A stretch of 64,000 nt of DNA from Nannocystis bainbridge (GCF_028368995.1 NZ_JAQNDL010000001.1:930001-994000); one strand, 5' to 3'; counted from the first letter of the stretch, positions 9,034 through 17,385 are shown. Notes: generated by a model from the sequence alone, not told the origin. Numbers and translations: made by a program.

Positions 9034-10140
9034 ATGAATCAATCAGAAGCCGCACCAGACCCCGCCCCGCAAGGCGACACGGACAACGCCGTGGACGCCG
9101 CCTACGAGGCCAAGCTCCGCGCCGACTACGACGGCCAGAGCCGCGACGACGTCCTGCGAGACTACCGCGAGATGCTGCGGATCCGCCGCTTCGAGGAGGC
9201 GGCCGCTCGCGCCTACACGCGCGGCAAGATCAGCGGCTTCCTCCACCTCTACATCGGTCAGGAGGCGATCGCCATCGCCACCCAACAGGTGATGGAGCCC
9301 GGCGATCGCGTCGTCTCGACCTACCGCACCCACGGCTTCGCCATCGCCCTCGGCTCCGATCCCAAGGCGTGCGCCGCCGAGCTGTTCGGCAAGGCCGCGG
9401 GCCTGGTCGGCGGCGTCGGCGGGTCGATGCACTTCTTCGACAAGGCGCGCGGGCTGTGGGGCGGCTACGCGATCGTCGGCAACCACATCCCGGTCGCCGC
9501 CGGCCACGCGTTCGCCTCGCAGTACACCGGCGACGGCCGCGTGACCCTCTGCTTCATGGGCGACGGCGCCGTCGGCATCGGCCCGGTGCACGAGGGCATG
9601 ACGATGGCCGGCATCATGAAGCTGCCGATCGTCTTCGTGGTCGAGAACAACCAGTACTCGATGGGCACCCCGCTCAAGCGCACCCTGCCGGTCGAGGACA
9701 TCACGGCGCGCGCAGCCGGCTACGGGTTCGCCAGCGACCGCTTCCACGTCACCTCCGTGCAGGAGACCCGGCGCCGCCTCGGCGAGGCCGTCGAGCGCGC
9801 GCGCAAGGACGGCAAGCCGACGCTCGTCGAGCTCATCACCTACCGGTTCCGCGGCCACAGCATGAGCGACCCGGCCAAGTACCGGCAGAAGGAAGAGGTC
9901 GATCGCTGGCGGCTCAACGATCCGCTCGAGCGGACGCTGATGGCGCTCAAGCTGATCCACAAGGTCCCCGAGGCCGAGCTCGACGCCGACGACGAGACGA
10001 TCGTCGCCGAGATGGACGCCGCCTACGAGTTCGCCGACAAGGCCCCCGTGCCCCAGCCCGCGGCGCGGTTCGACAACGTGATGGCCGAGGGCCCTTATTA
10101 CGGCGACAGCGCGACGACGCGGCCGGCGGGAGTGGAGTAA
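9034..10140 (+). CDS. pdhA: Pyruvate dehydrogenase E1 component, alpha subunit
   Basis: This is the first gene of a three-gene operon for the complex that turns pyruvate into acetyl-CoA. The thiamine-diphosphate motif is complete: GDG at residues 176-178 and NN at 205-206. The phosphorylation-loop-type YRTHG and YRFRGHSMSDPAKYR blocks are present, as in alpha subunits of two-subunit E1. The ATG at 9034 has a purine-rich GAGAAGG site 6 to 12 bases upstream and gives 368 residues. The N-terminal 30 residues are a disordered acidic extension. The next gene starts 4 bases after the stop. Confidence 0.95.
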   Translation: MNQSEAAPDPAPQGDTDNAVDAAYEAKLRADYDGQSRDDVLRDYREMLRIRRFEEAAARAYTRGKISGFLHLYIGQEAIAIATQQVMEPGDRVVSTYRTHGFAIALGSDPKACAAELFGKAAGLVGGVGGSMHFFDKARGLWGGYAIVGNHIPVAAGHAFASQYTGDGRVTLCFMGDGAVGIGPVHEGMTMAGIMKLPIVFVVENNQYSMGTPLKRTLPVEDITARAAGYGFASDRFHVTSVQETRRRLGEAVERARKDGKPTLVELITYRFRGHSMSDPAKYRQKEEVDRWRLNDPLERTLMALKLIHKVPEAELDADDETIVAEMDAAYEFADKAPVPQPAARFDNVMAEGPYYGDSATTRPAGVE

Positions 10141-10144
10141 GACC

Positions 10145-11125
10145 ATGCCGATTCTGCAGATCCGCCAGGCGATCCGCGACGCGATGAAGGAAGAGATGGA
10201 GCGCGACGAGCGCGTCTTCCTCATGGGCGAAGAGGTCGGCTACTACAACGGCGCTTACAAGTGCAGCGAGGGCCTGCTCGACCAGTTCGGGGCCAAGCGC
10301 GTGATCGACACCCCGATCACCGAGACCGGCTTCGCCGGCATCGGCATCGGCGCCGCGATGTGCGGCCTGCGGCCGATCATCGAGTTCATGACCTTCAACT
10401 TCTCGGCGGTCGCGTTCGACCAGATCTTGAACAACGCCGCCAAGCTGCGCCACATGACGCACGGCCAGTTCGGCGTGCCGATGGTGTTCCGCGGGCCCAA
10501 CGGGGCCGCGCACATGCTCGGCTCGACGCATAGCCAGGCCTTCGAGCACTTCTACGCCCACATCCCCGGGCTCAAGGTGGTCGCGGTCGCCACGCCCTAC
10601 GACGCCAAGGGCCTGCTCAAGACGGCGATCCGCGACGAGAACCCGGTGCTCTTCCTCGAGAGCGAGCTGATGTACTCGGTCAAGGGCGAGGTGCCCGAGG
10701 AGGAGTACCTCATCCCGTTCGGCCAGGCCGACATCAAGCGCCCCGGCGACGCGGTCACCGTGATCACGTGGGGCCAGGGCGTGCCGGTCGCGCTCAAGGC
10801 CGCCGACCTCGCGGCCGCCGAGGACATCTCGTGCGAGGTCATCGACCTGCGCTCGCTGCGGCCGATGGACGAGGCCGCGATCATCAAGTCGGTCAAGAAG
10901 ACCAACCGCGCGGTCATCGTCTACCACGGCTGGCCCAACGGCGGCGTCGGCGGCGACATCATCGCCCGCATCCAGGAGCTCGCGTTCGACGACCTCGACG
11001 CCCCGGTCCTGCGCGTCTGCTACGAGGACCTGCCGATGCCGTACGCCGAGAACCTCGAGAACCTGATCCTCCCCTCGCCGGAGCGCGCCCTCGAGGCCGT
11101 CCGACGCGTCGCCTACAAGCGCTGA
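10145..11125 (+). CDS. pdhB: Pyruvate dehydrogenase E1 component, beta subunit
   Basis: The 326 residues match the transketolase-like beta subunit over the whole length: MGEEVGYYNGAYK near the start, DTPITETGFAGIGIGAAM, the E-F-M-T-F-N-F substrate-channel motif, and the C-terminal transketolase domain with DLRSLRPMDEAAI and the GGVGGDI loop. It pairs with pdhA to form the alpha2-beta2 E1. It starts 4 bases after pdhA, with a GGAG at the end of pdhA as the ribosome site, so translation is probably coupled. Confidence 0.95.
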   Translation: MPILQIRQAIRDAMKEEMERDERVFLMGEEVGYYNGAYKCSEGLLDQFGAKRVIDTPITETGFAGIGIGAAMCGLRPIIEFMTFNFSAVAFDQILNNAAKLRHMTHGQFGVPMVFRGPNGAAHMLGSTHSQAFEHFYAHIPGLKVVAVATPYDAKGLLKTAIRDENPVLFLESELMYSVKGEVPEEEYLIPFGQADIKRPGDAVTVITWGQGVPVALKAADLAAAEDISCEVIDLRSLRPMDEAAIIKSVKKTNRAVIVYHGWPNGGVGGDIIARIQELAFDDLDAPVLRVCYEDLPMPYAENLENLILPSPERALEAVRRVAYKR

Positions 11126-11152
11126 GCGCACCTGGTCAAGGAGACAGACCCC

Positions 11153-12631
11153 ATGGCAACCGTGGTCACACTTCCCCGCCTCAGCGACACGATGGAAGAG
11201 GGCGTGATCGCCAAGTGGCGCATCAAGGTCGGCGACAAGGTCAAACGCGGCCAGGTCATCGCCGACATCGAGACCGACAAGGCGACGATGGAGTTCGAGT
11301 CCTTCGACGCCGGCACCGTCCTCAAGCTGGTCGCCCCCGAGGGCGAGGCGCTGCCCGTCGGCGCCACGATCGCCGTGTTCGGCCAGCCGGGCGAGAACCC
11401 CGACGCCGTCGACGGCGGCGCGAAGCCCAAGCCCGCCGACAAGCCCGCGACCGACAAGCCCGCGACCGACAAGCCGGCGACCGACAAGCCCGCCGACGAA
11501 GCGTCGGAGTCCGACGCCGACGAGGAGGCCGACGAGAAGCCGGCCAAGGCCTCGGCCAAGCCGGTCGCGCCCAAGCCCCAGCCCGAGAGCGTGGCCGAGG
11601 TGAAGCACGCCGAGGCCGTCAACGAGGCCTCGGCCGCCGGCGGCGATTCACCTGCCCCGAAGGCCACGTCCCAGGGGACAGGTCCCGAAGGACAGGCCGA
11701 TCGCGGCCGGATCCCCGCCTCGCCGCTGGCCCGCCGCCTGGCCCGCGAGCACGACCTCGAGCTGGGCCAGATCCAGGGCTCCGGCCCGCACGGCCGGATC
11801 GTCAAGGCCGACGTCGAGCAGGCGATCGCCAAGGGCCCGACCCGCGCGGCCGCGGCGACCGGTACTTCGGCACATGTCCCTTCGGCCAGCCAGCCGGCCG
11901 GCAGCCCCGCGGCCGACGTCGACGAGCACGGGCGGCCGTACATCAGCCGGCCCGACCGCTCGGTCAAGCTGTCGCAGATGCGCAAGGCGATCGCCAAGCG
12001 CATGGGCCAGGCGAAGCGGGAGATCCCGCATATCTACCTGACGATGCCGATCGTCATGGACCGGGCGGTCGCGCTGCGGGCCGAGTTCAACCTCTCGGTC
12101 GACGGCACCAAGGCCAGCCTCAACGACCTGGTGATCCTCGCGGCCGCCCGCGCGCTGCGCAAGCACCCGCGGGTCAACGCCCACTTCACCGACAACGGCA
12201 TCGTCGAGCGCGGCGATGTCCACGTCGGCGTGGCGGTCGCGCTCGACGACGGCCTCATCGTCCCGCCGGTCCGCTTCGCCGACCAGAAGACGCTCAAGCA
12301 GGTCTCGATCGACGTCCGCGACCTCGGCACCCGCGCCAAGGAGAAGACGCTGAAGCCGGAGGAGATGACCGGCAGCACCTTCACGGTGTCGAACCTCGGC
12401 ATGTTCGGCATCGAGGAGTTCTGCGCGATCGTCAACCCGGGCGAGGCCGCGATCCTGGCCGTCGGCGCGGTCCAGGACGAGGCCGTGGTCGAGGACGGCA
12501 AGATCGTCGCCCGCAAGCGCATGCGCGTGACGCTGTGCAGCGACCACCGCGTGTTCGACGGCGCCGAGTCGGCCAAGTACCTGCAGACCCTGCGCAAGCT
12601 GCTCGAGAGCCCGCTCTCGCTGCTGACCTGA
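11153..12631 (+). CDS. pdhC: Dihydrolipoamide acetyltransferase (E2) with palindrome-derived linker segments
   Basis: Domains in order: a lipoyl domain (residues 1-77, lipoylated Lys43 in IETDKATMEF), a first linker, a peripheral subunit-binding domain (about 184-220, RIPASPLARRLA), a second linker, and the catalytic domain ending in the active-site CSDHRVFDGA. The first linker carries four near-exact ATDKP repeats (11440-11490). Both linkers contain copies of the palindrome family translated in frame: 11649-11697 and 11862-11889. AAGGAG lies 12 bases before the ATG. No E3 gene is nearby. The last codon overlaps another palindrome copy. Confidence 0.95.
   Translation: MATVVTLPRLSDTMEEGVIAKWRIKVGDKVKRGQVIADIETDKATMEFESFDAGTVLKLVAPEGEALPVGATIAVFGQPGENPDAVDGGAKPKPADKPATDKPATDKPATDKPADEASESDADEEADEKPAKASAKPVAPKPQPESVAEVKHAEAVNEASAAGGDSPAPKATSQGTGPEGQADRGRIPASPLARRLAREHDLELGQIQGSGPHGRIVKADVEQAIAKGPTRAAAATGTSAHVPSASQPAGSPAADVDEHGRPYISRPDRSVKLSQMRKAIAKRMGQAKREIPHIYLTMPIVMDRAVALRAEFNLSVDGTKASLNDLVILAAARALRKHPRVNAHFTDNGIVERGDVHVGVAVALDDGLIVPPVRFADQKTLKQVSIDVRDLGTRAKEKTLKPEEMTGSTFTVSNLGMFGIEEFCAIVNPGEAAILAVGAVQDEAVVEDGKIVARKRMRVTLCSDHRVFDGAESAKYLQTLRKLLESPLSLLT
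11649..11697. repeat. Two palindrome half-units translated in the first E2 linker
   Basis: The segment contains acctgccccgaaggccacgt, and directly after it a ggacaggtcccgaaggacagg stretch. It encodes part of the linker between the lipoyl and subunit-binding domains (about residues 166-181), where extra length is harmless. Confidence 0.65.
11862..11889. repeat. Palindrome copy translated in the second E2 linker
   Basis: The segment cacatgtcccttcggcca lies between the subunit-binding and catalytic domains and encodes about residues 237-245 (GTSAHVPSAS). Confidence 0.6.
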
Positions 12632-12640
12632 AGGACAGGT
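12626..12640. repeat. Palindrome copy overlapping the E2 stop codon
   Basis: The element acctgaaggacaggt contains the TGA of the E2 gene (12629-12631). Its AAGGA also sits 9 bases before the GTG start of the following AraC-type gene, so the same copy may serve as stop and ribosome-binding site. Confidence 0.7.
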
Positions 12641-12644
12641 CGCC

Positions 12645-13496
12645 GTGGAGCCGCCCCGCCGCGCCCGCGTGACCCGCAGCGAGGCGGGCGGCTCACGCTG
12701 GGAGGTCGCCACCCGCGAGCTCCCGGCGGGCCTGCGGCCGCACGTGCGCGAGCTGCTCGGCTACGGCGAGGCGTCGGTGCTGCCGCGCGTGCAGCGGCAG
12801 TTCCCGCTGCCGCAGGTCGTCGTCATCATCGAGTTCGGCCCACCGATCCGCGTCCACGACGGCGCCGGGGTGCCGTCGCGCTACGCCGGCGGGTTCGTGG
12901 CCGGCCTCTCCGACGCCTGGAGCGACACCGGCCACGACGGGGCGCAGGCGGGCATGCAGCTCAACCTGACGCCGATCGGCGCGCGCCTGGTGTTCGGCGT
13001 GGCGCTGTCCGAGCTGACCGGCCACATCGTGCACCTCGACGACCTGCTGCCACCCACGCACCGGGGCCTGGCCGCGCGTCTGGCCGCGTGCGCCGACTGG
13101 GATGACCGTTTCGACATGGTCGAAAGTTTCATCGCCGCGCGCCTGGCCGCCGCCCGCGTCGCGGTCGACACCGTCGCCTGGGCCTGCCAGCGCATCGAGG
13201 CCAGCGCCGGCGCCGTCGACATCGGCCGCCTCGCCGGCGAGCTCGGCTACAGCAGCAAGCACCTGGTCGCCCTGTTCCGCGACCGCGTCGGCGTGCCGCC
13301 CAAGCTGCTGGCGCGGCTGGTCCGCTTCGACCGCCTGATCCACCGCCTCAAGACCGGTCCGGCGAGCACCTGGGCCGCCCTGGCGGCCGAATTCGGGTTC
13401 GCCGACCAGGCCCACCTGACCCGCGAGGTCCGCGGCTTCACCGGCGTCACCCCGACCGGGGTCCGGGCCCTGCTCGGCGAGCTCGTGATCGCCTGA
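12645..13496 (+). CDS. AraC-family transcriptional regulator
   Basis: The C-terminal 100 residues carry the paired helix-turn-helix of AraC/XylS regulators: IGRLAGELGYSSKHLVALFRDRVGVPPK for the first and WAALAAEFGFADQAHLTREVRGFTGVTP for the second, the latter matching the family signature. The N-terminal 170 residues (sensor part) are of the type seen in regulators whose ligand is unknown. The GTG start at 12645 lies 13 bases after the pyruvate dehydrogenase E2 stop, so it could be co-transcribed with that operon. It could equally control the VOC gene 78 bases downstream. Confidence 0.85.
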   Translation: MEPPRRARVTRSEAGGSRWEVATRELPAGLRPHVRELLGYGEASVLPRVQRQFPLPQVVVIIEFGPPIRVHDGAGVPSRYAGGFVAGLSDAWSDTGHDGAQAGMQLNLTPIGARLVFGVALSELTGHIVHLDDLLPPTHRGLAARLAACADWDDRFDMVESFIAARLAAARVAVDTVAWACQRIEASAGAVDIGRLAGELGYSSKHLVALFRDRVGVPPKLLARLVRFDRLIHRLKTGPASTWAALAAEFGFADQAHLTREVRGFTGVTPTGVRALLGELVIA

Positions 13497-13574
13497 GCCC
13501 GCTGCCTCGCAGGTAAAATTTGTTCAAGACCGGGCCCGCGCGGCCGCCTAGCCTTCGCGGGCAAGGAGCGACCC

Positions 13575-14042
13575 ATGACCGTCAAGCCCAGCCCCATCCC
13601 CCCTGGCCCGCGCCTGATCCCCACCCTCGTCGTCGCCGACGCCGGCGCCGCCCTCGATTTCTACGTCAAGGCCTTCGGCGCCGAGGAGATCTTGCGCCTG
13701 CACGGACCCGGCGGCCGGGTCGAGCACGCCGAATTTTCGCTGTTCGGCGGGGTGGTCTACCTCGGGAGTGAGTGGCCCTCGCTAGGCTTCCGTCCCCCCA
13801 CCCCTGGCCACACCGCCGCCACCGTCGTCCTCAACGTCGAGGATGTCGACGCCTTCGCGGCGCGCGCCGTCGCGGCCGGGGCCACGCTCGAGCGGCCGGT
13901 CGCCGACGAGTTCTACGGCGACCGGGTCGCCCGCCTGCGCGACCCGTTCGGCCACGCCTGGGCCGCGCACGCCCGGGTCGAGGAGGTCGCGCTGCCCGAG
14001 ATGCAGCGGCGGCTGGACGCCCTGTACGCCCAGCCCTCGTGA
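13575..14042 (+). CDS. VOC-superfamily protein, PhnB/glyoxalase-like
   Basis: The 155 residues form two beta-alpha-beta-beta-beta modules: IPTLVVADAGAALDFYVKAFGA at the start and TVVLNVEDVDAFAARAVAAGA in the second half, ending in a YGDRVARLRDPFGHAWA motif. This is the PhnB-like branch of the vicinal oxygen chelate fold, which includes glyoxalases and bleomycin-resistance-like proteins. A good AAGGAGC ribosome site precedes the ATG. Being next to an AraC-type regulator on the same strand, it may be its target. The substrate is unknown. Confidence 0.85.
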   Translation: MTVKPSPIPPGPRLIPTLVVADAGAALDFYVKAFGAEEILRLHGPGGRVEHAEFSLFGGVVYLGSEWPSLGFRPPTPGHTAATVVLNVEDVDAFAARAVAAGATLERPVADEFYGDRVARLRDPFGHAWAAHARVEEVALPEMQRRLDALYAQPS

Positions 14043-14120
14043 GCGCGAGAGCGCCGGCGCGCCGGCGCGCGCACGCCGGAGATTGTCGCCGCGCGCCGCC
14101 TCCGGCATCCTCAGACGACC

Positions 14121-14681
14121 TTGGCACTGTCCGACGCGCCGTCTCACGAACTCAGTGAATTGCACGACCTGGTCGAGAAGGCGCTGCGCGCCGCGCAGGC
14201 CCACCCGACCGCCGAGGCGAGCCGCAAGGAGCGTCACAAGGCTCGCTCCCGCCACTTCGTGCTCGCCCTCGCCGACGCGTTCCGCGAGCACGAGGGCGGC
14301 GATGTCGACGCCATGAGCCGCTACCACGACGACGTCCGCCCGCACATCGGCCAGGGCGAATTGCTGCACGACGTCACCATCACCCGCAGCGTGCAGATCG
14401 GCGAGCACTGGTACATCACCGAGGTGCTGTGGCAGGTCGAGTCGGAGCTCTCGCTCGATACCAGCGAGGCGGTCCACGACTTCAACAAGCTGGTCCTCGG
14501 CTCGGCGCATCACAAGCTGTTCGTCGCCGCGATGGTCCCCGAGCCCGAGAACCTGCTGCGCACGCTCGAGCCCGCGGCCGCGCGCTGCACCGGCCGCGTG
14601 TTCCTGGCCCTGATCCCGCACCCCGACCACTGGGACGGCGACACCGCGGGCGGCGTGCGGACCTGGCAGTTCCGCCGCTGA
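14121..14681 (+). CDS. Protein of unknown function (186 aa)
   Basis: I do not recognise this family. The start is taken as TTG at 14121, the first in-frame start, and is uncertain. The first half is helical and highly charged (ELHDLVEKALRAAQAHPTAEASRKERHK). The second half looks beta-rich with HYDV-type strands and a conserved-looking LGSAHHKLFVAAM segment. There is no signal peptide or membrane segment. It is separated from neighbours by gaps of 78 and 306 bases. Confidence 0.6.
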   Translation: MALSDAPSHELSELHDLVEKALRAAQAHPTAEASRKERHKARSRHFVLALADAFREHEGGDVDAMSRYHDDVRPHIGQGELLHDVTITRSVQIGEHWYITEVLWQVESELSLDTSEAVHDFNKLVLGSAHHKLFVAAMVPEPENLLRTLEPAAARCTGRVFLALIPHPDHWDGDTAGGVRTWQFRR

Positions 14682-14752
14682 TCGGCGACGTGCGCTTGCC
14701 TGCGGCTCGCAGCCCGCGAGCGAGCGTCGACGACCCGTGACTCCAGGGGGAT

Positions 14753-14780
14753 GTCGCTGCGATCGGTCGATCACAGCGAC
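14753..14780. repeat. Near-perfect 28-base inverted repeat, not of the CATG family
   Basis: Two 13-base arms (gtcgctgcgatcg and cgatcacagcgac, one mismatch) are separated by 2 bases. It lies 72 bases after the stop of the 186-residue protein, in a 306-base stretch (14682-14987) with no gene. It has no following T-run. It could be a factor-dependent terminator hairpin or an operator for the downstream DUF4169 gene. Confidence 0.5.
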
Positions 14781-14987
14781 GTCGGCGCCGGCCGTGGCCG
14801 CGCACCGGACCCGAACGCCGCCCGAAAGTGCCACCGGCGGATCGACGCGCGCCGCCGCCGGCGCCCCCGCCCAGCGCCGCACAATCGCCGCGCCCCGCCT
14901 CCGCAAAGGTCGAACGTGGCGCCCGAGGCGCTGAGAGAGCCCCTGCTGGCGTCTCGATCGCGGCCTCGCTACTGTCGTGGCATACCC

Positions 14988-15188
14988 ATGGGCGATGTGA
15001 TCAATCTGAGTCGTTATCGCAAGGCCAAAGCCCGCGCCGAGAAGGAGCAGAAGGCCGAGGCCAACCGAGTCCGCCACGGACGCACGCGGACCGAGAAGCA
15101 GGCCGTGCAGGTCGAGCTCGAGCGCCAGACCGCCGAACTCGACGGCAAACGCCTCGACAGCGCCGACGACGGGAAACAAAGCCCCTGA
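14988..15188 (+). CDS. DUF4169 family small basic protein
   Basis: The 66-residue product begins MGDVINLSRYRKAKARAEKE and continues with RVRHGRTRTEKQ and a closing LDGKRLDS. This is the complete DUF4169 pattern (start MG-D/E-V-I/V-N-L, then a highly charged helix, ending in L-x-G-x-R-x-D). The function of the family is unknown. The ATG at 14988 is chosen over longer in-frame starts because family members begin exactly there. Its TGA is the first base triplet of a palindrome copy. Confidence 0.8.
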   Translation: MGDVINLSRYRKAKARAEKEQKAEANRVRHGRTRTEKQAVQVELERQTAELDGKRLDSADDGKQSP

Positions 15189-15420
15189 CCGTCCGGACAT
15201 GTCCTGCGGGACAGGGTCTCCGTCGCCCGCGAGCCGCGGGACCTGTGACTGTTCGGACATGTCCCCAAAGACACCATCCCCCGTTCGGGGCCTATGACTC
15301 TTCGGACATGTCCTCCGGGCCATATCTGAATTCTCCGGCTCGCAGGACTCGCCACCCGGTCTCGGGCGCAGCCCCGCGAGCCGCCGCGCATGACCGCTGC
15401 GACATGTCCTGAAGGCCAGA
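15186..15420. repeat. Four spaced copies of a TGAC-N3-TCGGACATGTCC unit
   Basis: Copies begin at 15186, 15246, 15295 and 15391. Each reads tgac/tgact, three variable bases, ttcggacatgtcc (or a close variant), 4-5 bases, then a partial complement such as gggacagg, aagacac, gggccat or aaggcca. Intervals of 60, 49 and 96 bases are irregular. The first copy's TGA is the stop codon of the DUF4169 gene. The whole 292-base gap up to 15480 holds no gene. Confidence 0.8.
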
Positions 15421-15480
15421 CCACCCCTCTGACCGCCCGCGCCCGTTGACCGCCGGCGGCGCGCGTGGGATGGTCCGGCC

Positions 15481-16461
15481 GTGTCCGCGTGGCTCCACTG
15501 GCTCGCTGCGCTGCTGCTGGTGCTGCTGGCGCTGGCGGCAGCGGCCTGGTTCACCGCGCGGCCGTGGCTGGCCCCGCCGGCCGCCGCGCCCGAGCACATC
15601 GCCGGCACGTGGACCCGGGTCGAGACGTGGGCCGCCGAGACGCGCCAGGCGAGCGGGCCGATCGAGCCGCTGCACGCCGCGCTCGCGCCCCTCAAGCGGG
15701 CCGGCGCGACCGACGAGCCGTGGGACCCGACGCGGCCGCCCGAGCCGGCCACCGACCCCGCCGCGCAGCAGGCCCTCGCCGGGCTGATCGTATGGGCCGA
15801 CGGCGGCGGCCTCGGCGACGAGCTCTGCATCGTCGACCCGGCCGACTTCACGGCCGGACCGCCGCGCACGGTCGAGATGTTCCGCCTGGCCCGCCTCGCC
15901 CTCCGCCACGGCCGCGACGACACCGACCCCGCGTTCGCGGCGGCGCTGCGCCTCGGCGCCTACCTGCGCGGCCGCGGCCCGCTGCTCGCCGGCGCCGTCG
16001 GCTTCGCCATCGCCCGCGACGCCCTGCAGGTCGCCGAGGCCCGCAACCTGCCCGCCGGCCCGGCCTTCGTCGCGTTCGCCCCGCGCCGCGAGGAGGTCCT
16101 GCCGATCCTCGCCCGCGAGGCGGTCTGCTCGCTGCGCATGGCCGAGGCCGCGTTTCACAGCGGCGCGAGCGAGGCCGCCCCCGTCGAGCCCGGCGTGGTC
16201 GCCCGCTGGTCGAGCGCGTGGGTGGGCCCCGAGCGCGAGCTGGCGATGGCCCGCTGGTACCTCGGCGAGCGCGTGGCCGCGGCCGCGGCTGCCGGCGACG
16301 ACCTCGGCGCCGTGGCTGCCACGCAGACCCTGCCCGAACAGCCCGACGCCCTGCCCGCCAGCCTGCTGGTCCGCTCGCTGGCGGGCAGCGGCGCCTCGAC
16401 GGTGAGCGACATGCAGGCGACCCTGGCCGGCTACGCGGCCCGCCTCGGCCCGCCTCCCTGA
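15481..16461 (+). CDS. Membrane-anchored protein of unknown function
   Basis: The 326-residue product starts with GTG and a single hydrophobic segment at about residues 6-28 (WLHWLAALLLVLLALAAAAW), so it is probably anchored in the inner membrane with the rest outside. The remaining sequence is Ala/Arg/Pro-rich, mostly helical, and has no catalytic motif that I can recognise; helical repeats may be present between residues 120 and 290. It converges on the methyltransferase at 16648. Confidence 0.65.
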   Translation: MSAWLHWLAALLLVLLALAAAAWFTARPWLAPPAAAPEHIAGTWTRVETWAAETRQASGPIEPLHAALAPLKRAGATDEPWDPTRPPEPATDPAAQQALAGLIVWADGGGLGDELCIVDPADFTAGPPRTVEMFRLARLALRHGRDDTDPAFAAALRLGAYLRGRGPLLAGAVGFAIARDALQVAEARNLPAGPAFVAFAPRREEVLPILAREAVCSLRMAEAAFHSGASEAAPVEPGVVARWSSAWVGPERELAMARWYLGERVAAAAAAGDDLGAVAATQTLPEQPDALPASLLVRSLAGSGASTVSDMQATLAGYAARLGPPP

Positions 16462-16480
16462 CATCTGTTTTAAAGTTCTT

Positions 16481-16560
16481 ATGGACATGCTCTTCAGAGC
16501 ATGTCCATATCGACATGCTCCTCAGAGCATGCTCTTCGTGCCATGTCCTCTCCGACATGC
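16481..16560. repeat. Three hairpins of the CATG family between convergent genes
   Basis: The first is a perfect 12-base inverted repeat (atggacatgctc, loop ttca, then its complement; 16481-16508). The second is cgacatgctc with cagagcatgctc (16511-16534). The third is ccatgtcctctccgacatgc (16541-16560). They occupy the gap between two convergent genes and could end transcription from either side. Confidence 0.85.
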
Positions 16561-16647
16561 CCTGGCTGGGCCCCCCGGACCGTCACCCGCGCCACCGCGG
16601 AGGCCCGCCGCAGCTCGCCCTTCGGCGAGCCCTCGCGCCCTCCCCGC

Positions 16648-17385
16648 TCACCCGCGCGGGCGCACGGCCACGAACAGCGGCCCGAGCTCGGTCTCTCGCG
16701 CGACCGCCTTGAAGCCGGTCTCCTCGAGCATGTCGAGCCACTCGCGGCGGGCGAACAGCCCGTAGGTGTGGCGCTCGTGCTCGCACACCACCTCGTCGCC
16801 CTCGCGCAGCAGCAGCGCGAAGTCGACGGTGTAGGTCGAGTCCTCGGGGTTCGGGTCGACCGTCCACTCGAGGTACCGCAGCCCGCGCTCGCCGTCGTCG
16901 TCGCCGCCGTGGGCGGTCCCGGGCGCGAACGTCTCGCGGGTGCAGTCGGGCGCGAACACGGCCACCCCGCCGGGGCGCAGGTGGGCCAGCGCCGTGCGCA
17001 TGACCGCCCGCAGGGCCTCGGCGCTGGTCATGTACATCACCGCGTCGTGGACCAGCACCGCGTCGAAGCTGCGCCCGAGCCGGAGCGTGCGCATGTCGCC
17101 GACCAGGTGCTCGCACTCGGGGTTGATCGTGCGCGACAGCGCCAGCATCGACGGCGACAGGTCGACCAGCGTGGCCGCGACGTCGCGCTTGTAGTGCGAC
17201 GCCATGTTGCCGCCGCCGGCCCCGAGCTCGAGCAGACTCGCCAGCGGCCCCGAGCCGGACTCGCGGATGATGCGGACCAGCTCGGCGGCCTCGTCGACGT
17301 AGTCGGCCGGGGCCGTGAGCAAGTGGAACCACGCGGCGCGCCGCGTGTACAGCGGGGGCAGCTCGTCGTCGTCGTCCATCACCAC
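16648..17385 (-). CDS. Class I SAM-dependent methyltransferase
   Basis: The Rossmann methyltransferase signature is clear: motif I LLELGAGGGNMASHY (SAM binding), motif II LVDLSPSMLALS, and the post-motif DAVLVHDAVMYMT with the loop LRPGGVAVFAPD. The length of 245 residues and the FALLLREGDEVVCEHERH beta-strand insert resemble small-molecule methyltransferases. A methionine-poor acidic start (MVMDDDDELPPLYTRRAAWF) is typical of a group seen in actinobacteria and myxobacteria. The acceptor is unknown. The start codon lies 28 bases downstream of the aconitase stop; the two may be co-transcribed. Confidence 0.85.
   Translation of the reverse strand: MVMDDDDELPPLYTRRAAWFHLLTAPADYVDEAAELVRIIRESGSGPLASLLELGAGGGNMASHYKRDVAATLVDLSPSMLALSRTINPECEHLVGDMRTLRLGRSFDAVLVHDAVMYMTSAEALRAVMRTALAHLRPGGVAVFAPDCTRETFAPGTAHGGDDDGERGLRYLEWTVDPNPEDSTYTVDFALLLREGDEVVCEHERHTYGLFARREWLDMLEETGFKAVARETELGPLFVAVRPRG

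Noticed and set aside
15186..15420. A CRISPR array.
   Set aside because: The spaced repeats have irregular intervals (60, 49, 96 bases), imperfect arms and no cas genes; the same unit occurs singly at many other loci.
16481..16508. A classical intrinsic terminator.
   Set aside because: The hairpin is strong, but no run of T follows on either strand; it is listed as a repeat with a possible terminator role.
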